This document shows positions 1 to 7,797 of a DNA stretch of 64,000 nucleotides, in pieces. Every line of letters begins with the position of its first letter. Within the stretch, counting starts at the first letter, position 1. The DNA comes from Micromonospora_I sp040659735 (GTDB taxonomy: Bacteria; Actinomycetota; Actinomycetes; Mycobacteriales; Micromonosporaceae): positions 248,001 through 312,000 of the forward strand of contig NZ_JBFANZ010000001.1 of the NCBI RefSeq assembly GCF_040659735.1. The letters run 5' to 3'. The notes under the pieces are model-generated. The model was not told the origin of the DNA. It worked only from the letters and a program-made list of their open reading frames with translations, and made no database searches. Made by a program: the position numbers and the translations under genes.

Positions 1-130
1 CAAGCTCCGCGGCGAGGCTCGACTTGCCCGACCCGGGCGCGCCGACGATGCCGAGCAGCTGCCGCGGGCCGGCGTCGGCGAGGGCCCGGGCCCGGGCCAC
101 CAGTTCGCCGGGGGTCAGCGTGGCGCCCAC
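1..130 (-). CDS. P-loop nucleoside/small-molecule kinase-like protein (partial, N-terminus only)
   Basis: Only the first 43 codons are present; the gene leaves the window at the left edge. From a GTG at 130 the frame runs into a strand LLGIVG followed by a Walker A loop GAPGSGKSS at residues 30-38. This layout is typical of uridine-kinase-like or pantothenate-kinase-like ATP-dependent kinases of actinobacteria, but the substrate cannot be read from this fragment. The start lies 9 bases after the stop of the SIMPL gene on the same strand, so the two are probably cotranscribed. Another P-loop ATPase cannot be excluded. Confidence 0.6.
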   Translation of the reverse strand, partial: MGATLTPGELVARARALADAGPRQLLGIVGAPGSGKSSLAAEL

Positions 131-139
131 GGGCCGTCG

Positions 140-808
140 TCAGCCGGCGGGCCGGGTGACCGCGGTCGGCTCGCTGATCGCGAACCGCGCCTCGACGGCG
201 GTCTGCACCGTCTGCACCTGCGGGTCGAGTTGCAGCTCCGGCACGGCGGCCCCGCCCCATTCGGCGCCGGTCGCGCCGTAGGCGACGGTGCGCATCATCG
301 GCTGGTTTGCCAGGCCCGTGTCGGCGAGCTCCAACAGCCCGGTCACCCGTGCGCCGAGCGCGTCCGCGTATTCCCGCGCCCGCGTCAGCGCCTCGCCGAT
401 CGCGGCGCGCCGTGCCTCGCCGTGCACAGGGCTGTCCGGGCGCAGCTCCCACCACGGGCCGGCCACACCGGTCTGGTCCTGGTCGGCGAGACGGAGCATC
501 AGCTCGCCGAGCACGGTGAAGTCGGAGACGGTGACGGTGGTGGTGACGCTCCCCTGGTAGGCGGCGACCCGCTCGCCCGCGCGCTTGAGCTCGGGCCGCA
601 CCTGCAGACCGCCGGTCTCCCGGCGTTCGATCGCGGCACCGTAGCCGTCGATCAGCGCGCGGACCGCCTCACTCCGGGCGGCGAGCCGCGCGAGGGTGGC
701 CTGGCGTTCCTTGTCGCGTGCCGCGACGGTGACGGAGAAGCGCGCGATCTCCGGGGGGACCTCGCGGATCACCTCGCCGCGCACCGCGACAACCGGATCA
801 TCGACCAT
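140..808 (-). CDS. SIMPL-domain (DUF541) protein, 222 aa
   Basis: The protein resembles the SIMPL/DUF541 family: an early VxVRGEV strand, a long amphipathic helix with alternating charged and Ala residues, and the conserved middle part with VTTTVTVSDF and REYADALGARV. Family members are mostly of unknown function; some are periplasmic and linked to oxidative stress. No signal peptide is visible, so this copy is probably cytosolic. The ATG at 808 is preceded at exactly 6 bases by TAGGGT, a -10 box placed for a leaderless transcript. It is followed after 9 bases by the kinase-like gene. Confidence 0.8.
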   Translation of the reverse strand: MVDDPVVAVRGEVIREVPPEIARFSVTVAARDKERQATLARLAARSEAVRALIDGYGAAIERRETGGLQVRPELKRAGERVAAYQGSVTTTVTVSDFTVLGELMLRLADQDQTGVAGPWWELRPDSPVHGEARRAAIGEALTRAREYADALGARVTGLLELADTGLANQPMMRTVAYGATGAEWGGAAVPELQLDPQVQTVQTAVEARFAISEPTAVTRPAG

Positions 809-814
809 GGCACC

Positions 815-820
815 ACCCTA
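815..820 (-). promoter_or_regulatory. -10 box of a leaderless promoter for the SIMPL gene
   Basis: TAGGGT on the minus strand fits the actinobacterial TANNNT -10 consensus and ends 6 bases before the ATG at 808, so the transcript would begin at or next to the start codon. No clear -35 is visible. Confidence 0.5.
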
Positions 821-882
821 GGCGCTGCCGGCTTCCCCAGCCACCACCAAGCCCCTTCCCCGCCGGCACACCGCTTCCCCGT

Positions 883-940
883 CGATCAAGGACGAATTCC
901 GGTGGAACGATCTCCGATCGTGTGAATACGTCCTTGATCG
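883..940. repeat. Nested long palindrome downstream of dapC
   Basis: Arms 883-899 and 924-940 are inverted repeats of 17 bases matching at 16. The 24-base loop holds a second perfect palindrome, ACGATC/GATCGT. It sits between the dapC stop and the SIMPL promoter. It could end dapC transcription, but there is no U-run, and the outer arm ending in CCTTGATCG resembles other intergenic spots in the window. Confidence 0.65.
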
Positions 941-956
941 GCGGGATCTTCCTTGG

Positions 957-2069
957 TCAGGGGGCGAGGCGGTCGGCGGCGGCGGCGACCCGTTCGTCGC
1001 TCGCGGTCAGCGCCACGCGTACGTGGCGGTTGCCCGCCGGGCCGTAGAACGCCCCCGGCGCGACCAGGATGCCGCGCTCCGCCAGCCAATCCACCGTGGA
1101 CCAGCACTCCTCGTCGCGGGTGGCCCAGAGATAGAGCCCCGCGGTGGAGTGCGACAACTGGAACCCCGCCCTGGTCAGCGCCGACCGCAGCACCTCACGC
1201 CGGGCGGCGTAGCGCGACCGCTGCGCGTCGACGTGCGTCTCGTCACCGAGCGCCGCGATCATCGCGGCCTGCACGGGCGCCGGCACGATCATGCCGGCGT
1301 GCTTACGGAGCGCCAGCAACTCCCGGACGATCGCGGGGTCGCCCGCGATGAACCCCGCTCGGTAGCCGGCGACGTTGGAACGCTTGGAGAGCGAATGCAC
1401 CGCCAGCACACCCTCGTACGAGCCGTCGCACACCTGGGGCGACAGCACCGACAGCGGCGTCTCCTCCCAGCCCAGCGAGAGGTAGCACTCGTCACTGGCG
1501 ACGACCGCGCCTCGCTCGCGCGCCCACGCGACGACCTTGCGCAGGTGGGCGGCGGGAAGCACCTGACCGGTCGGGTTGGAGGGCGAGTTGACCCAGACCA
1601 GGCGGACCCGCGAGGTGGGGCCGACGGCGGTCAGCGAGTCCGCGCGCACCACGGTGGCGCCGGCGAGCCGCGCGCCGACCTCGTAGGTCGGGTAACAGAC
1701 CGACGGGATCACGACCACGTCGCCGGGGCCGATGCCGAGCAGGGTCGGGAGCCACGCGACGAGCTCCTTCGAGCCCATCGTCGGCAGCACCCCGAGCCCG
1801 TCCGCCCGGGCTCCGGCCACCCGGACCAGCCAGTCGGTCAACGCCGCCCGGAGTCCCGGCGAACCCGCGGTGAGCGGATAGCCCGGGGTGTCCGCAGCGG
1901 CCGACAGCGCCTGCTGGACGAGGAGCGGCACCGGGTCGACCGGAGTGCCGACGGACAGGTCGACGATCCCGTCGGCGTGACGGGCGGCGGCCGCCTTGGC
2001 CGGCTCCAGCAGGTCCCACGGGAAGTCGGGCAGCCCGGCCGAGGCGGGCCGGGCTGCCGAGCTGCTCAG
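957..2069 (-). CDS. dapC: Succinyldiaminopimelate transaminase, 370 aa
   Basis: A fold-type I PLP aminotransferase of the DapC group. It would transfer the amino group from glutamate in the succinylase branch of lysine/meso-diaminopimelate synthesis, feeding peptidoglycan. The sequence shows the N-terminal LPDFPWD motif usual for actinobacterial DapC, SNPTG, the Asp/Tyr segment SDECYLS, and the PLP lysine in HSLSKRSN. The only start that fits the family's usual length is a CTG at 2069, which overlaps the fdxA stop as CTGA and has GGAG 7 bases upstream; no ATG or GTG lies nearby in frame. The fdxA-dapC order is common in actinobacteria. Confidence 0.88.
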   Translation of the reverse strand: MSSSAARPASAGLPDFPWDLLEPAKAAAARHADGIVDLSVGTPVDPVPLLVQQALSAAADTPGYPLTAGSPGLRAALTDWLVRVAGARADGLGVLPTMGSKELVAWLPTLLGIGPGDVVVIPSVCYPTYEVGARLAGATVVRADSLTAVGPTSRVRLVWVNSPSNPTGQVLPAAHLRKVVAWARERGAVVASDECYLSLGWEETPLSVLSPQVCDGSYEGVLAVHSLSKRSNVAGYRAGFIAGDPAIVRELLALRKHAGMIVPAPVQAAMIAALGDETHVDAQRSRYAARREVLRSALTRAGFQLSHSTAGLYLWATRDEECWSTVDWLAERGILVAPGAFYGPAGNRHVRVALTASDERVAAAADRLAP

Positions 2070-2392
2070 TGTGCGTCTCCGCGCGGCGGCTGCGCCGCCA
2101 CGAATGTCGCGTCCTTCTCGATCTTGCCGACCTTGGAGGCGCCGCCCGGAGAACCCAGGTCCTCGAAGAACTCGTAGTTCGCCGAGGTGTAGTCCTTCCA
2201 CTGCTCCGGCACGTCGTCCTCGTAGAAGATGGCCTCTACTGGGCAGACCGGCTCACAGGCCCCGCAGTCCACGCACTCATCCGGGTGGATGTAGAGCATC
2301 CGGTTACCCTCATAGATGCAGTCAACCGGGCACTCTTCGATGCACGCCTTGTCGAGCACATCGACGCACGGCTCGGCGATGATGTAGGTCAC
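2066..2392 (-). CDS. fdxA: 7Fe ferredoxin, 108 aa
   Basis: A small electron carrier with one 3Fe-4S and one 4Fe-4S cluster. The ligand sets are visible as CVDVLDKACIEECPVDC near the N-terminus and CVDCGACEPVCP at about residues 38-50. After these comes the ~50-residue C-terminal tail of the FdxA type. The GTG at 2392 has GAGAGGAAG about 5 bases upstream. The coding end overlaps dapC by four bases, implying translational coupling. It is transcribed divergently from the GNAT gene at 2473. Electron partners are not identifiable here; a ferredoxin-NADP reductase lies at 54740. Confidence 0.93.
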   Translation of the reverse strand: MTYIIAEPCVDVLDKACIEECPVDCIYEGNRMLYIHPDECVDCGACEPVCPVEAIFYEDDVPEQWKDYTSANYEFFEDLGSPGGASKVGKIEKDATFVAAQPPRGDAH

Positions 2393-2472
2393 GGGTCTTC
2401 CTCTCCGCAAGCCACGCCGCGATCTCCCGCGGCGGGTAAGAGCCTAGTATCTCGCCGGAGAGGGGGTCGATC

Positions 2473-3453
2473 GTGCTCCGACGGCAGGACGTGGGACACC
2501 GGGTCGTAGTCCGGCGAATTATAGGCATTCGAGGCGAACGGCCGCTCTTCTCCGACGCTCTGGGCGAACTGGTCGCGCTCAGCGAGACGGATCTCACTCT
2601 GGCGACCGCCGCCGGGCCCCTCCGGGTACCGCTGCGGGACGTCCACCGGGCCAAGCGGGTGCCGCCCGCGCGGCGGCCGACCGCGGCGCACGTCGCGGCC
2701 GTGGAACTCGCCGCGAACGAGGCGTGGCCCGCGCCGGTGCAGGACCGTCTCGGCGACTGGCTGCTCCGCTCGGCGGAGGGTTGGACGGGGCGGGCGAACT
2801 CCGCGCTGCCGGTGGGCGACCCCGACCGGCCACTCGCGGATGCGATCGACGCGGTGCAGCGGTGGTACGCGGAACGCGGACAGCCCGCCATGATGAACGT
2901 CCCGCTGCCGCTCGCCGCCCCGGTCGGCGTGGCGCTCGACGAGCGCGGCTGGGGCAGCCGGCCGCTGACGTTGGTGCAGACCGCGCCGCTCGCGGCGCTC
3001 CTGAACGCTCTCCCCGAGCGCCCCGATCTGCCCCCGGTCGCGCTCACGCCGGCCCCGTCGGACGCCTGGCTCGCGATGGCCGCCGCGCGCAAAGCGGGGC
3101 CGGGCACGCCGTTGCCGGCCGCCGCGCTCCACCTGCTCACCGCCGTGGACCGGGTCCGCTTCGCCCACCTGTACGGGGAGAGCGGCGAACTGGTGGCCGT
3201 CGCCCGTGGCACGGTCACCGGGGCGGGACGGTGGCTCGGCGTGGTGCTCGTCGAGGTGGTGCCCGCCGAGCGCCGGCGCGGGCTCGCCCAGCATGTCCTC
3301 CGGGCGTTGGCCGGGTGGGGCGCCGACGCCGGCGCTCGGGACGCGTTCCTGCAGGTGGAGGAACGCAACACCGGTGCCGTCGCGCTCTACGCCCGACTCG
3401 GCTTCCGCACCCATCACACATACCTGACGCGGGTCGCCCCGGACGCCGGCTGA
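2473..3453 (+). CDS. GNAT family N-acetyltransferase, 326 aa
   Basis: The C-terminal ~150 residues carry the GNAT fold: LGVVLVEVVPAERRRGLAQHV (acetyl-CoA loop, with RRRGLA as the Q/RxxGxG/A equivalent) and the closing NTGAVALYARLGF. The N-terminal half contains an SH3-like strand region (about 1-65) and a first, degenerate GNAT-like half, as often found in actinobacterial two-domain GNATs. The acyl acceptor is unknown. The GTG at 2473 has AGAGGGGG about 5 bases upstream. Location opposite fdxA-dapC is a common actinobacterial arrangement. Confidence 0.88.
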   Translation: MLRRQDVGHRVVVRRIIGIRGERPLFSDALGELVALSETDLTLATAAGPLRVPLRDVHRAKRVPPARRPTAAHVAAVELAANEAWPAPVQDRLGDWLLRSAEGWTGRANSALPVGDPDRPLADAIDAVQRWYAERGQPAMMNVPLPLAAPVGVALDERGWGSRPLTLVQTAPLAALLNALPERPDLPPVALTPAPSDAWLAMAAARKAGPGTPLPAAALHLLTAVDRVRFAHLYGESGELVAVARGTVTGAGRWLGVVLVEVVPAERRRGLAQHVLRALAGWGADAGARDAFLQVEERNTGAVALYARLGFRTHHTYLTRVAPDAG

Positions 3454-3482
3454 CCACGTCGACGGTCGACGGCCGGCGGAGG

Positions 3483-3947
3483 TCAGCGGCGGACGACGCG
3501 GCGGGGCTTGGCGAGTCGGGTCTCGGCGTACCGCTTGAGCGACTGCGACCGGTAGTCCAGGCCGAAGGCGGTGAGCAGCAGGTAGCCGAGGAGTGCCCCG
3601 CCCCCGGCGAACGCGCCGTAGAGCCAGATCTGCGAGAAGAAGGCCCCCACGCCGTTGCTGAAGGGGGTGCCACCGCTGATGAACGGCCCGACGAAGATGG
3701 TCAGCGCCATCGCGGCGAGGACGGCCACGGCGACGTCCACGCCCCAGCGGGGGAACGGGTGACGACGGCCGCGGACGACGGCGACGGTCGCCAGGATCAG
3801 GCCGATCACCACGAACATGGCGAGCGACATCCGGTCCTCGACCTCCGGGTCGGCGTCGAACCCGAAACGGGTGACCAGTCGGGCCACCACGTTGACCGCG
3901 AACAGGACGCCCGCGAGCACACCGACCGGCAGCCAACGGTTCTTCAT
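3483..3947 (-). CDS. Four-helix membrane protein of unknown function, 154 aa
   Basis: Hydrophobic segments at about residues 5-27, 42-60, 70-95 and 105-130 indicate an integral membrane protein with a basic C-terminal tail ending KPRRVVRR. No family motif is recognised. The ATG at 3947 has a strong GGGGAGG at 5-6 bases. It is convergent with the GNAT gene (29 bases apart) and appears to be its own transcription unit. Confidence 0.75.
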   Translation of the reverse strand: MKNRWLPVGVLAGVLFAVNVVARLVTRFGFDADPEVEDRMSLAMFVVIGLILATVAVVRGRRHPFPRWGVDVAVAVLAAMALTIFVGPFISGGTPFSNGVGAFFSQIWLYGAFAGGGALLGYLLLTAFGLDYRSQSLKRYAETRLAKPRRVVRR

Positions 3948-4039
3948 GGTGTCCTCCCCACAACACACGCCGATCCCGACGGTCGGTCACGGGCGCTCCC
4001 CGCGGACGCCAACGCCGGTGACGTGTCATCGCGGATGAA

Positions 4040-4077
4040 TTCTCGCGCGTGATCTCTTTACCGTGTTGACGCGAGAA
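4040..4077. terminator. Weak hairpin after the mshB operon
   Basis: TTCTCGCG and CGCGAGAA pair perfectly over 8 bases around a 22-base loop downstream of the membrane protein gene that follows mshB. There is no U-run. It could be a weak terminator or a regulatory site for the gene starting at 3947. Confidence 0.3.
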
Positions 4078-4144
4078 GCGCCAGGCATCCCGAGTAAACC
4101 GCCCGATACCGTCGGTGGCAACGCGGACGCGGACGGGCGCCGCG

Positions 4145-4576
4145 TCAGCGACGCGGAGCGAGCACCAGCCGGAACGCGACGACCGTGAACACCGTGACAC
4201 CGACGAAGATCGTGACGATCCCCACCCAGTTCTTCCCGGACAGCAGGACGTCGCCTTCGGCCGTGCCGCCCGCGGCGAGAACCATCGCGGCGAACCAGGG
4301 GATGGACGGCAGGGCGAGCGCCCATTTCGCGCCGACGGTCTGCTGTGCGAACCAGCTCAGCGCCAGGTTGGCGACGATGGCGATCAGTACGGAGAGACCG
4401 ATCAGCACGCCTCCGACCCGCAGCGTCGCGAAGAGCAGCTCGAGCGCCGCCGTCAGCAGCGCCGCTACCACGGAGATCACCCCACCCAGCACCCGCAGGA
4501 CGGGATCGACGACGCCACCCAGCCGGGATGGCCGTGCGGATTCGACGGGGGCGGTCATCTGCGGCGCGAGGCTCAC
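4145..4576 (-). CDS. Membrane protein coupled to mshB (DUF6113-like), 143 aa
   Basis: A small integral membrane protein with about four hydrophobic helices after a ~25-residue cytosolic N-terminus. Its GTG start at 4576 overlaps the mshB stop as GTGA, so translation is probably coupled. A small membrane protein directly after mshB is a recurring actinobacterial arrangement; assignment to DUF6113 is from memory and tentative. Function is unknown; a link to mycothiol synthesis is suggested only by position. Confidence 0.75.
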   Translation of the reverse strand: MSLAPQMTAPVESARPSRLGGVVDPVLRVLGGVISVVAALLTAALELLFATLRVGGVLIGLSVLIAIVANLALSWFAQQTVGAKWALALPSIPWFAAMVLAAGGTAEGDVLLSGKNWVGIVTIFVGVTVFTVVAFRLVLAPRR

Positions 4577-5487
4577 CGGGCCACGGCCTCCGCCTGCACG
4601 TCACTGCGCTCCCCGGCCACCGGCAGGCCGGCGAAGAGGTCGCTCTCCCAGTTGTGCGGGCCGCCGCCGGGGCCGCGCTTCCCGTACGCGAGTGTGTAGC
4701 ACTCCATGCCCATGAACTCGTTGCCGAAGTTGCCGGCGATCGAGTAGAGCCAGGACGTCTCCGGAATCTGCGTGGCGTGGGCGCGCATCGCCGCCACCTT
4801 GGCGTCGTGGTGGTCGGTGCCGTCGATCCGGGCCGCGATCTCGGAGTCCGGAGTGCCGAAGGGCAGCTCGTCGAGGTCGTCGAAGCCAGCGAACGGGTTG
4901 TCCGAGGATTCCTGGAACGCGGTCATGCCCGCCTCCAGCACGCTCCTCGGCATCGCCGTCCAGTAGATCTTGTCCGGCCCGAAGCCCTCGGCGGTGGCCC
5001 GCTCGGCGGCGAGCATCGCGACGCGGTGGGCCTGGATGTGGTCGGGGTGGCCGTAGAAGCCGTTGTCGTCGTAGGTGATCACGACCTGCGGACGCACCTC
5101 ACGCATGACCTCCACCAGGTATCCAGCGGCCTCGTCCAGGTCGGCCTGCCAGAACGCGCGCGGGTGGTCGTTGGTGGGCAGCCCCATCATGCCGGAGTCG
5201 CGGTAACGTCCGGCCCCGCCCAGGAACCGGTGGTCGCTCACACCCAGCGCGGCGCAGGCGGCGTTGAGCTCCGCGATCCGATAACCGCCGAGCTGATCGG
5301 CCTTCGCCGCGAGCAGCCCCGACAGCTCGGGCACATGGATCTCGCCCTCCTCGCCGAGGGTGCAGGTCACCAGGGTGACGTGCGCGCCGGCCGCCGCGTA
5401 GTGGGCCATCGTCGCGCCGGTGCCGATCACCTCGTCGTCGGGGTGGGCGTGGACGAGCAGCAGGCGGCGGGCAGCGAGGTTGCTCAC
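4573..5487 (-). CDS. mshB: N-acetyl-GlcN-inositol deacetylase (mycothiol synthesis), 304 aa
   Basis: MshB removes the acetyl group from GlcNAc-inositol, the second committed step of mycothiol synthesis, using a bound zinc. The LmbE-type metal site is visible as HAHPDDE at residues 13-19 and GHPDHIQAH in the middle. The C-terminal part contains the mshB-typical NFGNEFMGMECY. The GTG at 5487 is supported by TACAGT 7 bases upstream (leaderless promoter); the GTG nine bases further upstream would sit inside that box. A coupled membrane protein follows. Mycothiol is specific to actinobacteria, which supports the taxonomic assignment. Confidence 0.94.
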   Translation of the reverse strand: MSNLAARRLLLVHAHPDDEVIGTGATMAHYAAAGAHVTLVTCTLGEEGEIHVPELSGLLAAKADQLGGYRIAELNAACAALGVSDHRFLGGAGRYRDSGMMGLPTNDHPRAFWQADLDEAAGYLVEVMREVRPQVVITYDDNGFYGHPDHIQAHRVAMLAAERATAEGFGPDKIYWTAMPRSVLEAGMTAFQESSDNPFAGFDDLDELPFGTPDSEIAARIDGTDHHDAKVAAMRAHATQIPETSWLYSIAGNFGNEFMGMECYTLAYGKRGPGGGPHNWESDLFAGLPVAGERSDVQAEAVAR

Positions 5488-5494
5488 GTCGGCC

Positions 5495-5500
5495 ACTGTA
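5495..5500 (-). promoter_or_regulatory. -10 box of a leaderless promoter for mshB
   Basis: TACAGT (minus strand) lies 7 bases before the GTG at 5487 and there is no Shine-Dalgarno sequence. Its position decides between two in-frame GTG starts. Confidence 0.5.
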
Positions 5501-5616
5501 CGCGCGCGCCCGGCCAGGCTACGCCGGGCAGCGCCGGGCGGCCCCGACATGCGCCCGACCGCGCGACGCCGGCGACGACGCGCACGCACTTCGCCACCGG
5601 CGGACACCCCCGGCTC

Positions 5617-5622
5617 TACGAT
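5617..5622 (+). promoter_or_regulatory. -10 box of a leaderless promoter for the S9 peptidase
   Basis: TACGAT ends 6 bases before the GTG at 5629, with no ribosome binding site between. Confidence 0.5.
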
Positions 5623-5628
5623 CCGGGA

Positions 5629-7746
5629 GTGGAATATCCGGAGCTGGCTGCCCGTACCCGGCGGTTCACCCACGGCACGCCGCGGGCGGTGACCGTCGCG
5701 ACGGACGGAAGCCGCGTCGTTTTCCTCCGGTCCGCCGGCCCGCAGGATCCCGCCGACGCGCTGTGGCTGCTCGACGTCGCCTCGGCGACCGAGCGGCTCG
5801 TCGCTGATCCGCGAGTGCTGCTGGACACGACCGACGCGGACGACCTGCCGGCGCACGAACGGGCGTTGCGCGAACGGCTGCGGCTCAGCGCCGGCGGCAT
5901 CGGTTCGTACGCGACGGATCCCGCCGCGACGGTCGCCGTCTTCCCGCTCGCCGGCCGGCTGTTCCGGGCCGACCTGATCGCCGGTGACGTCGTGGAGGTG
6001 CCGGGCGACGGCGGGGTGGTCGATCCGCGCCCCGACCCGATGGGCCAACGCATCGCCTACGTGGCGACGTCCGGACAGTCCGCGGGCGAGCTGCGGGTCG
6101 TGCACCCGGACGGCACCGACACGCTGCTAGCCGGGGAGGAGGGGGGCGTCACCTGGGGGTTGGCGGAGTTCATCGCGGCGGAGGAGTTCGACCGGTTCCG
6201 CGGCTACTGGTGGGCGCCGGACGGACGGTCGATCCTCGCCGCCCGTGTCGACGACTCCCGCGTTCCGCGCTGGCACGTGCACGACCCGGCGGAGCCGCAG
6301 AACCCGCCGACCACGGTCGCCTACCCGCGATCGGGTGAGGCGAACGCGGAAGTGAGTCTCCACCTGCTCGATCTCGAAGGTGGCTGGGTCGATGTGCACT
6401 GGGACCGGGAGACCTACCCCTATCTGGTGTCGGTGGACTGGAGCGACCGCGGTCCGCTGATCACCGTACTGCGCCGGCTGCAGCAGCACGGGCTGGTGCT
6501 CTCCGTCGATCCGCGCACCGGCGAGACGCAGGTCCACGCCGAACTCGCCGACCCCCGCTGGGTGGAGCCGATCCCCGGCACCCCGTCGCATCTGCCCGAC
6601 GGACGGGTCCTGGTCGGCGGCGAGTTGGCGCACGACGGCTACGACGCCCGCTGCCTCTTCGCCGACGGCACGCTCCTCACCTCCCCCTCGCTCTACGTGC
6701 GGCGGCTGGTCGGACAACTGGGCGCCGACGACCTGCTCGTCGAGGCGAGTGAGGGCGAGCCGAGCGAGCAGCACCTGTTCCGGGTCAGGACCGGCGTCGG
6801 CGGGGCGGACGCGCAGCGGCTCACGCCGGCGGCCGGCTGGCACGTCGGCGCGATCGGCGGGGACGTGCTCGTCATCGGGTCGCGTTCCCTCGACCATGCC
6901 GGCGTCCGGTGGGCGGTGTGGCGCGGCGACCAGGAGGTCGCGACGCTCCGGTCGCTGGCCGCCACGCCGCCGTACGCGCCGCGTCCCGCGCTGGAGCGGG
7001 TCACCGACCGCCGGCTGCCGGCGGCGGTGCTCTACCCCCAGACCCACGTCGCCGGGCGGCGCCTGCCGGTGTTGCTCGACGTCTACGGCGGCCCCGGGCA
7101 TCAGGAGGTGGTGGCCGCGCGGTCGGTGTGGCTGGAGCGGCAGTGGTGGGCGGACGCCGGGTTCGCGGTGGTCACGGTCGACAACCGGGGTACGCCAGGC
7201 GTGGCCCCTTCGTTCGAGAAGGTGATCCACCGGCGGGTCGCCGACGTGGTCCTCGGCGATCAGATCGACGCGCTGAGCGGGCTCGCCGCGAAGCATCCGG
7301 ACCTCGACCTGGAGCGGGTGGCGATTCGCGGTTGGTCGTTCGGGGGCTGGTTGGCGGGGCTGGCGGTGCTGCGTCGGCCGGATCTGTTCCGTTGTGGGAT
7401 CGTCGGCGCGCCGGTGACGGATTGGGCGCTCTACGACACGGCGTACACCGAGCGGTATCTGGGGCTGCCCGGTGACGGCGGGGAGATCTACGCGCACCAC
7501 TCCCTGGTGGAGTTGGCGGCGGAACCGCCGGGCTCGCCCGACGAGGCGCGGCCGCTGCTGCTGGTGCACGGACTGGTGGACGACAACGTGGTGGCCGCGC
7601 ACTCGCTGCGGTTGTCGGCGGCGCTGCTCGCCACCGGGCGACCGCACGCGATGATCCCGCTGACCGGAGCCACCCACATGGCCGCGGGCGGCCTGGCCGA
7701 ACGCCTGCTCCCGCTGGAGCTCGACTTCCTCCGCCGCAACCTCTAG
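5629..7746 (+). CDS. S9 family (prolyl oligopeptidase/DPP IV-type) serine peptidase, 705 aa
   Basis: An N-terminal ~430-residue beta-propeller region of the DPP IV type (for example EEFDRFRGYWWAPDG) is followed by an alpha/beta-hydrolase catalytic domain. The nucleophile elbow is GWSFGG with Ser570; the likely Asp is Asp651 in LVDDN and the likely His is His683 in GATHMA. The oxyanion segment is VYGGPGHQ. Such enzymes trim short peptides, often after proline. No signal peptide is present, so it probably acts in the cytosol. The GTG at 5629 fits a leaderless promoter. It faces the peptide-import operon and is separated from it by a strong terminator; a role in degrading imported peptides is possible. 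Confidence 0.92.
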   Translation: MEYPELAARTRRFTHGTPRAVTVATDGSRVVFLRSAGPQDPADALWLLDVASATERLVADPRVLLDTTDADDLPAHERALRERLRLSAGGIGSYATDPAATVAVFPLAGRLFRADLIAGDVVEVPGDGGVVDPRPDPMGQRIAYVATSGQSAGELRVVHPDGTDTLLAGEEGGVTWGLAEFIAAEEFDRFRGYWWAPDGRSILAARVDDSRVPRWHVHDPAEPQNPPTTVAYPRSGEANAEVSLHLLDLEGGWVDVHWDRETYPYLVSVDWSDRGPLITVLRRLQQHGLVLSVDPRTGETQVHAELADPRWVEPIPGTPSHLPDGRVLVGGELAHDGYDARCLFADGTLLTSPSLYVRRLVGQLGADDLLVEASEGEPSEQHLFRVRTGVGGADAQRLTPAAGWHVGAIGGDVLVIGSRSLDHAGVRWAVWRGDQEVATLRSLAATPPYAPRPALERVTDRRLPAAVLYPQTHVAGRRLPVLLDVYGGPGHQEVVAARSVWLERQWWADAGFAVVTVDNRGTPGVAPSFEKVIHRRVADVVLGDQIDALSGLAAKHPDLDLERVAIRGWSFGGWLAGLAVLRRPDLFRCGIVGAPVTDWALYDTAYTERYLGLPGDGGEIYAHHSLVELAAEPPGSPDEARPLLLVHGLVDDNVVAAHSLRLSAALLATGRPHAMIPLTGATHMAAGGLAERLLPLELDFLRRNL

Positions 7747-7751
7747 ACGGA

Positions 7752-7787
7752 GAAACGGCTCCCCTCCGTCCGGAGGGGAGCCGTTTC
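7752..7787. terminator. Bidirectional intrinsic terminator between S9 peptidase and the importer
   Basis: A perfect 17-bp inverted repeat (7752-7768 and 7771-7787) surrounds a two-base TC loop, flanked by GAAA and TTTC. It lies between two convergent genes and can serve both. Confidence 0.88.
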
Positions 7788-7797
7788 AGCAGAGCGG

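Noticed and set aside
4345..5628. A long plus-strand frame running into the S9 peptidase from 4345
   Set aside because: The part before 5629 is antisense to mshB and its promoter and has the Arg/Gly/His-rich composition of GC-rich shadow frames; the peptidase itself starts at 5629.
7752..7787. The strong hairpin as a repeat or mobile element end
   Set aside because: It has a normal terminator layout between convergent genes, like those at 49315 and 56564.
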